NCBI RefSeq assembly: GCF_000378985.1
Contig: NZ_KB905370.1
Location: 4,400,799-4,464,798, forward strand
Length of the DNA stretch: 64,000 nt
Direction of reading: 5' to 3'
From: Ensifer sp. BR816
Lineage (GTDB): Bacteria; Pseudomonadota; Alphaproteobacteria; Rhizobiales; Rhizobiaceae
Part shown: in pieces, positions 59,761 to 64,000 of the stretch
How the letters are laid out: the number at the start of each line of letters is the position of its first letter
Numbering within the stretch: position 1 is the first letter of the stretch
Made by a program: the position numbers and the translations under genes
The notes under the pieces: model-generated
What the model saw: only the letters and a program-made list of their open reading frames with translations
What the model was told of the DNA's origin: nothing
Databases searched by the model: none

Positions 59761-60560
59761 CGCTTTCGGCTTGCAATGTCTCATGGTCGGCGGGCGGGGC
59801 CTCAATCCTCGAGGATGTCTCGCTCGACGTCGTCGAGGGCGAGTTTCTCGGCATCGTCGGTCCGAACGGCTCCGGCAAGACCAGCCTGATGTCGCTGCTT
59901 GCCGGCCTCAGGCGGCCGCGATCCGGTCGCGTGCTGCTCGATGGAGAGAGCGTCGACAGGCTGAGCCGGAAGGAGATCGCCAAGCGCATCGCCCTGGTCG
60001 AGCAGCAGGCGGAAACCGGCGAGCGCATCTCGGCGCGCCAGGCGGTGGAACTCGGCCGCACGCCGCATCTTGGGCCGCTCACGCCATGGTCGGCTATGGA
60101 CGAGGCCATCGTCGACGAGGCGATCGGCAATGTCGGCATGGCGCAGCTCGCCGCGCGGATGTGGCATACCCTGTCTGGCGGCGAGCGGCAGCGCCTGCAC
60201 ATCGCCCGGGCGCTCGCCCAACAGCCGCAGATCCTCCTCCTCGACGAGCCGACCAACCATCTCGACGTCGGCCATCAGATCGGGCTCCTGCATCTGGTGC
60301 GCCAGCAGCAGCTGACGGCGGTCGCGGCGCTTCACGATCTCAACCATGCCGCCATGTTCTGCGACCGGATCGCGCTGATGAGCGGCGGCCGCATCGCCGC
60401 GCTGGGGCGCCCCTACGAGGTCCTCACCGAAGAGCGGATCCGCACCGTCTTCGGTGTCAACGTCGATGTCGAGCGTCAAAGCGAGGGCCGCTGTCATATC
60501 CGTTACCGCGCACCCAGTTTGCCGGCTGCCGAAAAGCCGATGCTGAAGAGAATCTCATGA
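59757..60560 (+). CDS. cbtL: ABC ATPase (CbtL-like)
   Basis: 267 residues from ATG 59757 (ATGA overlap). Walker A GPNGSGKTS, signature LSGGERQRLHIARAL, Walker B ILLLDEPTNHLD: the BtuD/FecE class. It powers the CbtJK importer. Its stop overlaps the pseudoazurin start. Confidence 0.9.
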   Translation: MTLSACNVSWSAGGASILEDVSLDVVEGEFLGIVGPNGSGKTSLMSLLAGLRRPRSGRVLLDGESVDRLSRKEIAKRIALVEQQAETGERISARQAVELGRTPHLGPLTPWSAMDEAIVDEAIGNVGMAQLAARMWHTLSGGERQRLHIARALAQQPQILLLDEPTNHLDVGHQIGLLHLVRQQQLTAVAALHDLNHAAMFCDRIALMSGGRIAALGRPYEVLTEERIRTVFGVNVDVERQSEGRCHIRYRAPSLPAAEKPMLKRIS

Positions 60561-61012
60561 TCAAGCTTGCCAGGCTCCTGCTCTTCGCCCTGATCGCACT
60601 CTCGATGCCGGCCGTGGCCAGCGCCGAGACGGTCGAGGTCAAGATGCTGAACCGGAGCGAAAAGAGTTCGATGGTCTTCGAACCGGATTTCCTGGCGCTG
60701 CAGCCGGGTGAGAGCGTCAAGTTCATCGCCACCAACAAGAGCCACAATGCCGCGACGATCGACGGGATGGTCCCGGACGGACATCCGGGCTTCAAGGGCA
60801 AGATCAACGAGGAAATCGTCGTCACCTTCGATCGGCCCGGCTTTTACGGCATCAAATGCTCGCCGCATTTCGGCATGGGCATGGTGATGCTGATCAAGGT
60901 CGGAGACGTCGAGCTCCCGCAGAATTATCGTGCGATCGAGGTCCCTGCCCGGGCGAAGCCGCGCTTCGAAGCGCTCTTTGCCAGGGCCGAGGCAGCAGTG
61001 ATGGGCAAGTAA
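60557..61012 (+). CDS. Pseudoazurin (periplasmic blue copper protein)
   Basis: 151 residues with a signal peptide (cut near ASA|ETVE). Type-1 copper ligands are visible: His in TNKSHNAATIDG, and Cys, His, Met in GIKCSPHFGMGM with the family spacing C-x2-H-x4-M. Pseudoazurins carry electrons, for example to nitrite or nitrous-oxide reductase. ATG 60557 overlaps the cbtL stop as ATGA, so it belongs to the B12-riboswitch operon, which is unexpected. No nitrite reductase gene is in the window. Confidence 0.93.
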   Translation: MIKLARLLLFALIALSMPAVASAETVEVKMLNRSEKSSMVFEPDFLALQPGESVKFIATNKSHNAATIDGMVPDGHPGFKGKINEEIVVTFDRPGFYGIKCSPHFGMGMVMLIKVGDVELPQNYRAIEVPARAKPRFEALFARAEAAVMGK

Positions 61013-61221
61013 TGCGCGCGGCGGGGCGCGGCACCGGAAGGCTCTGGCTCACGAACGTTCGATGCGCGGCGTAAGGGCGGCTCTAACCTCGTCGCCTTTG
61101 CGTGGCGACTGCCTGCTAGCTCAGTCGGAAGTCATTGCTTTTCAGGCCGCGTCCGATTGGGCGTGCGGCGGACCCGCAGTGGCTGCGCCGAGTGGGCAGA
61201 TGCAACGAAACGATCCGTTGA

Positions 61222-61533
61222 TCAGACAACCTTCGGCGTTGCCGCGTCCGCTGATGGCGAAACGGAAAGTTTGATGCCCAACGCTCTCGCGACGCCGACG
61301 AGGGTAGAAAGCTTGGGATCGCCGTGTTCGCTGAGCGCCTTGTAAAGTGCCTCACGTGTTACGCCCGCCTCTTTGGAAACGGCGCTCATGCCGATTGAGC
61401 GTGCAACGTCGCCGAGTGCATGCGCGATCAGCGAAGGGTCACCGTCTTCAAAAGCGGCTTCTATGTATGCAAACCGCTCTTCCGGCGTTTTCAGATAGTC
61501 AAGAACATCAAAGCGTTTGGTTTCGACTGTCAT
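61222..61533 (-). CDS. Antitoxin, HigA/addiction-module antidote family
   Basis: 103 residues from ATG 61533 (AAGGAG upstream). An Xre-type helix-turn-helix is visible in GMSAVSKEAGVTREALYKAL. The N-terminal FDVLDYLKTPEERFAYIEAA is typical of the 'putative addiction module antidote' family. It follows the toxin gene after 1 bp, the reversed order seen in such pairs, and should neutralise the toxin and repress the operon. Confidence 0.9.
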   Translation of the reverse strand: MTVETKRFDVLDYLKTPEERFAYIEAAFEDGDPSLIAHALGDVARSIGMSAVSKEAGVTREALYKALSEHGDPKLSTLVGVARALGIKLSVSPSADAATPKVV

Positions 61534-61534
61534 A

Positions 61535-61825
61535 TCAAATCTCCTTTGCCATCTTCTTCGCCTGCGCAATGTCGCGGCTTTGCGATGATTTATCTCCACC
61601 CCACAACAGGATGACTACTGTACGACCGGCGTAGGTCAGATACACGCGGTATCCCGGACCATAGTCGATCCGCATTTCGCTCACCCCGTCTCCGACGGAC
61701 TTGATGTCACCCGGATTGCCAAGCTCAAGGCGACGAATTCGCGCCACGATGCGGGCGGTGGCATTCCGATCGCGTAGACTCCTCAGCCAGTCGGAAAACA
61801 CAGTGGATTGGCGAACTTCGATCAT
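61535..61825 (-). CDS. Toxin, RelE/ParE (HigB-like) family
   Basis: 96 residues from ATG 61825; the frame extends to 61858 without a ribosome site. Family motifs: VFSDWLRSLRDRNATARIVA and GVSEMRIDYGPGYRVYLTYA. The C-terminal GGDKSSQSRDIAQAKKMAKE ends in the usual basic helix. RelE/HigB toxins cleave mRNA at the ribosome. It is first in the operon with the antidote gene. Confidence 0.9.
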   Translation of the reverse strand: MIEVRQSTVFSDWLRSLRDRNATARIVARIRRLELGNPGDIKSVGDGVSEMRIDYGPGYRVYLTYAGRTVVILLWGGDKSSQSRDIAQAKKMAKEI

Positions 61826-61827
61826 TT

Positions 61828-61883
61828 GTGAACTGTAATTTACAGAGTTGATATTCACAAGAGGTTTGTGAACTTTAGTTCAC
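61828..61883. promoter_or_regulatory. Repeated palindromes upstream of the toxin-antitoxin pair
   Basis: GTGAAC-TTTA-GTTCAC (61,868-61,883) is a perfect inverted repeat. A second, partly decayed copy GTGAAC-TGTA-ATTTAC lies at 61,828-61,843, against the toxin start codon, and a TTCAC half site lies at 61,854-61,858. Both full sites are preceded by TTT. The spacing of 40 bp between copies is close to four helical turns. They probably bind the HigA-like antitoxin for autorepression. Confidence 0.65.
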
Positions 61884-61975
61884 GCTAACGACAGTATCTT
61901 TATACGCTGAAACTCGGCATTGAAATCGATTACATTTTCTGGCTTCATAGCGCTCGCAAGATTTGGGAGGATCTC

Positions 61976-63001
61976 ATGACGAAATTCATTGCTTTTGCGC
62001 TCGGTACGGTTGCGTCCCTCGTTGTCTCCGCTTCGGCGGTCAATGCGGAAACCTTCAAGATCGGTCTTTCGAACGGCTGGGTCGGCAGCGAGTGGCGCAC
62101 CCAGATGATCGACGAGGCCAAGGAAGCCGCGGCGAAATGGAAGGACAAGGGGGTCGACGTCGAGGTTTCGGTGCAGAGCGCCAATGTCGACGTGCCCGGG
62201 CAGATCGCCCATATCCGCAACTTCATCGCCGAAGGCGTCAACGCCATCATCGTCAACCCGAACAGCCCGACGGCCTTCGATCCGATCTTCGCGCAGGCGA
62301 AGGAGGCCGGTATCCTGGTGATCGCGACGGATGCGGAAGTCTCCTCGCCCGATGCGATCTATGTCGGTATCGACCAGACCGCCTGGGGTGCTGCCGGCGC
62401 CAAGTGGCTTGCCGAGACGCTCGACGGAAAGGGCAAGGTCGTGGCGATCAACGGCGTCGCCGGTCATCCGGCCAACGAGATGCGCGTCGCCGGCTACAAA
62501 TCGGTCCTCAAGGATTTTCCGGATATCCAGATCGTCAACGAGGTGAACGCCAATTGGGACCAGGCCCAGGGACAGCAGGCGATGCAGAACATCCTCGCCA
62601 CCTATCCGGACGTCAACGGCGTGGTCGTGCAGGACGGCATGGCGGCCGGCGCCTGGAAGTCGATCACGGATGCCGGCAAGAAGGACCAAATTGCCGCGAC
62701 CGGCGAGATCCGCAAGGACTTCATCGACCTCTGGATCAAGGACAAGCTGAATTCCGGCGCGACCGTCAACCCGCCCGGCGTCATGGCGAGCGCGCTCAAC
62801 GTCGCCGTCCTGATGCTGCAGGGCAAGGAATTGAAGGAACCGGCCAAGGCCGGCCAATACGGCAACGCGCTCTACCTGCCGATCCCGTTCATCGACTCGA
62901 AGAACGTCGAAGAGGCGGCAAAGCAGCTCGAAGGCAAGCCGGGCTACTATTCCTATACGAGCTCGCTGACGATCGAAGACGCGGAAGCGCTCTTCAAGTG
63001 A
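61976..63001 (+). CDS. Sugar-type ABC transporter binding protein
   Basis: 341 residues with GGGAGGATC before ATG 61976. Signal peptide cut near VNA|ETFK. Peripla_BP_4 (ribose/xylose-like) fold: FKIGLSNGWVGSEWRTQMID, GVNAIIVNPNSPTAFDPIFA, VVVQDGMAAGAWKSI. The ligand cannot be read. It is followed after 70 bp by the matching ATPase gene. Confidence 0.92.
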   Translation: MTKFIAFALGTVASLVVSASAVNAETFKIGLSNGWVGSEWRTQMIDEAKEAAAKWKDKGVDVEVSVQSANVDVPGQIAHIRNFIAEGVNAIIVNPNSPTAFDPIFAQAKEAGILVIATDAEVSSPDAIYVGIDQTAWGAAGAKWLAETLDGKGKVVAINGVAGHPANEMRVAGYKSVLKDFPDIQIVNEVNANWDQAQGQQAMQNILATYPDVNGVVVQDGMAAGAWKSITDAGKKDQIAATGEIRKDFIDLWIKDKLNSGATVNPPGVMASALNVAVLMLQGKELKEPAKAGQYGNALYLPIPFIDSKNVEEAAKQLEGKPGYYSYTSSLTIEDAEALFK

Positions 63002-63071
63002 GCCTTTTCGACGTCAGGCGCGGTCTCTCTTGGCCCGCGCCTGACCACCGGATGGTAACGGACGCAGTCCC

Positions 63072-64000
63072 ATGTCGAAATTGAAACTGAACGGCGTGAG
63101 CAAGGCTTACGGCGCGACCCTGGCGCTCCGCCGCGGCGACCTCGAAGTTATGGCCGGCGAGGTGCATGTGCTGATGGGCTCGAACGGGTCCGGCAAGAGC
63201 ACGCTCTGCAAGATCATTGCCGGCAGCGTGCGGCCGGACGAGGGCAGGATCCTGATCAACGACACGCCGGTGACGATCACCGGGCCGCGTTCGGCCCGCG
63301 CCCAAGGGATCGGCATCTTCTATCAGGAGCTCAGCCTCGCCGCCCACCGCAGCGTCGAGGAGAACATCTGCCTGGCCGCGCTGCCGGCAAGGGCCCGGCT
63401 CTTCGTCGACCGGGCGGCGCTGAAGGACCGGGCGGCACGCTATATCGCCCTCTTCGACGGGGTATCCGGCGAAGGATTTTCCGCCGACGCGCTCGTCGGC
63501 AATCTCAGGCCCGACCAGCGCCAACTCGTCGAGATCATGAAGGCATTGGCCAGCGAGGCGCCGCTCATCATCTTCGACGAGCCGACCTCGGCGCTCGACC
63601 GTGCCCAGGTCGAGCGCTTCTTCGAGATTCTTCGCGATCTGAAGCGCCGCGGCCGCGGCATCATCTTCATCTCGCACCGCATGGACGAGATCAAGGCGAT
63701 CGGCGACCGCGTCACGATCATCCGCGACGGCGAGACGATCACCACGCTCAACCTTAATGAAACCGATGCGGGCACGGTTATCCGGCTCATGGTCGGCGGC
63801 GCCGGCGACATGCCGGCCTCGCAGTCCTCGGCCCCGGCCGCCGTCGACGCCAAGGACGGGGCGGCGCTCACGGTCCGCAATCTTTCCGGCGCCGGCTTCC
63901 GCAATGTCAGCTTCGAGGTGGCGCGCGGCGAAATTCTCGGCTTCGGCGGACTGCACGGCCAGGGCCAGTCGGCGTTGCTCCGGGCAATCTTCGGCGCCGG
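63072..64000 (+). CDS. Sugar-type ABC transporter ATPase (partial)
   Basis: 309 residues visible; the 3' end is beyond the window. It is an RbsA/MglA-like double ATPase. Domain 1 is complete: Walker A GSNGSGKS, Walker B PLIIFDEPTSALD. The signature position reads VGNLRPDQRQLVE, in which the usual LSxGxxQ is changed to LRPDQRQ. Domain 2 begins near residue 265 and its Walker A position reads GLHGQGQS, the degenerate form normal in this family. It belongs with the binding protein upstream. Confidence 0.92.
   Translation, partial: MSKLKLNGVSKAYGATLALRRGDLEVMAGEVHVLMGSNGSGKSTLCKIIAGSVRPDEGRILINDTPVTITGPRSARAQGIGIFYQELSLAAHRSVEENICLAALPARARLFVDRAALKDRAARYIALFDGVSGEGFSADALVGNLRPDQRQLVEIMKALASEAPLIIFDEPTSALDRAQVERFFEILRDLKRRGRGIIFISHRMDEIKAIGDRVTIIRDGETITTLNLNETDAGTVIRLMVGGAGDMPASQSSAPAAVDAKDGAALTVRNLSGAGFRNVSFEVARGEILGFGGLHGQGQSALLRAIFGA

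Noticed and set aside
61117-61128. tRNA-like D-arm sequence TAGCTCAGTCGG
   Set aside because: No acceptor stem, anticodon arm or CCA-proximal T arm of correct spacing could be formed around it, so it is a chance match or an unrecognisable fragment.

Overview
The window looks like part of a large replicon of a Sinorhizobium/Ensifer-type alphaproteobacterium. Evidence: GC-rich coding sequence judged by eye, tightly overlapping ATGA/GTGA operons, intergenic RIME-type palindromic repeats, an ehu/eut/doe ectoine-catabolism locus of the kind known from Sinorhizobium, and a B12-riboswitch-controlled cbtJKL-type cobalt/corrinoid transporter. No rRNA, tRNA, CRISPR array, prophage or insertion sequence was seen. 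All calls come from reading the sequence; no database search was run.

Bases 1-17,764 hold a non-flagellar type III secretion system (T3SS) in two divergent operons separated by an AT-rich promoter region (8,896-9,261). The left operon (minus strand) reads sctC1 - 62-aa orf - sctI - sctJ - sctK - sctL - sctN - sctO - sctQ - sctR - sctS - sctT - LysM protein (cut by the window edge). The right operon (plus strand) reads a 53-aa putative needle/pilin - sctD (FHA) - 124-aa orf - TPR orf - sctV - a Tad/CpaC-type secretin - CpaD-like lipoprotein - TadD-like TPR lipoprotein - sctU - L,D-transpeptidase. This system is the most unusual part of the window. Its outer-membrane parts look borrowed from a Tad pilus while a separate T3SS-type secretin N-domain protein is retained. 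Its SctU has QERS where the self-cleaving NPTH motif should be. No translocators, effectors, gatekeeper or TtsI-type regulator are in view.

Bases 17,785-32,498 form an ectoine/5-hydroxyectoine uptake and degradation locus. EhuABCD imports the compatible solutes, EutABC act on hydroxyectoine, DoeA/EutD and DoeB/EutE open and deacetylate the ring product, and DoeD and DoeC carry diaminobutyrate to aspartate. EnuR (MocR family) and DoeX (Lrp/AsnC family) are the regulators. Repeated TTGTCATGAT-like half sites lie before ehuA and at the enuR start.

Bases 32,668-47,541 hold a pterin dehydratase, a LysR regulator, an MFS transporter, and a probable quaternary-amine module: a GlxA-type AraC regulator, two OpuAC-type binding proteins, a fused double permease, an ATPase, a trimethylamine-dehydrogenase-like flavoenzyme, and two paralogous short-chain dehydrogenases around an FCD-GntR regulator with two matching 19-bp palindromes. 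Bases 47,664-51,040 carry a TOBE-domain remnant, a cupin, an NmrA-like reductase and a winged-helix/TolB/TPR regulator. Bases 51,651-56,804 are a peptide-type ABC transporter. Bases 57,307-61,012 are the cobalamin riboswitch operon, which ends in a pseudoazurin gene. Then come a RelE/HigA-like toxin-antitoxin pair and the start of a sugar-type ABC transporter that runs off the right edge.
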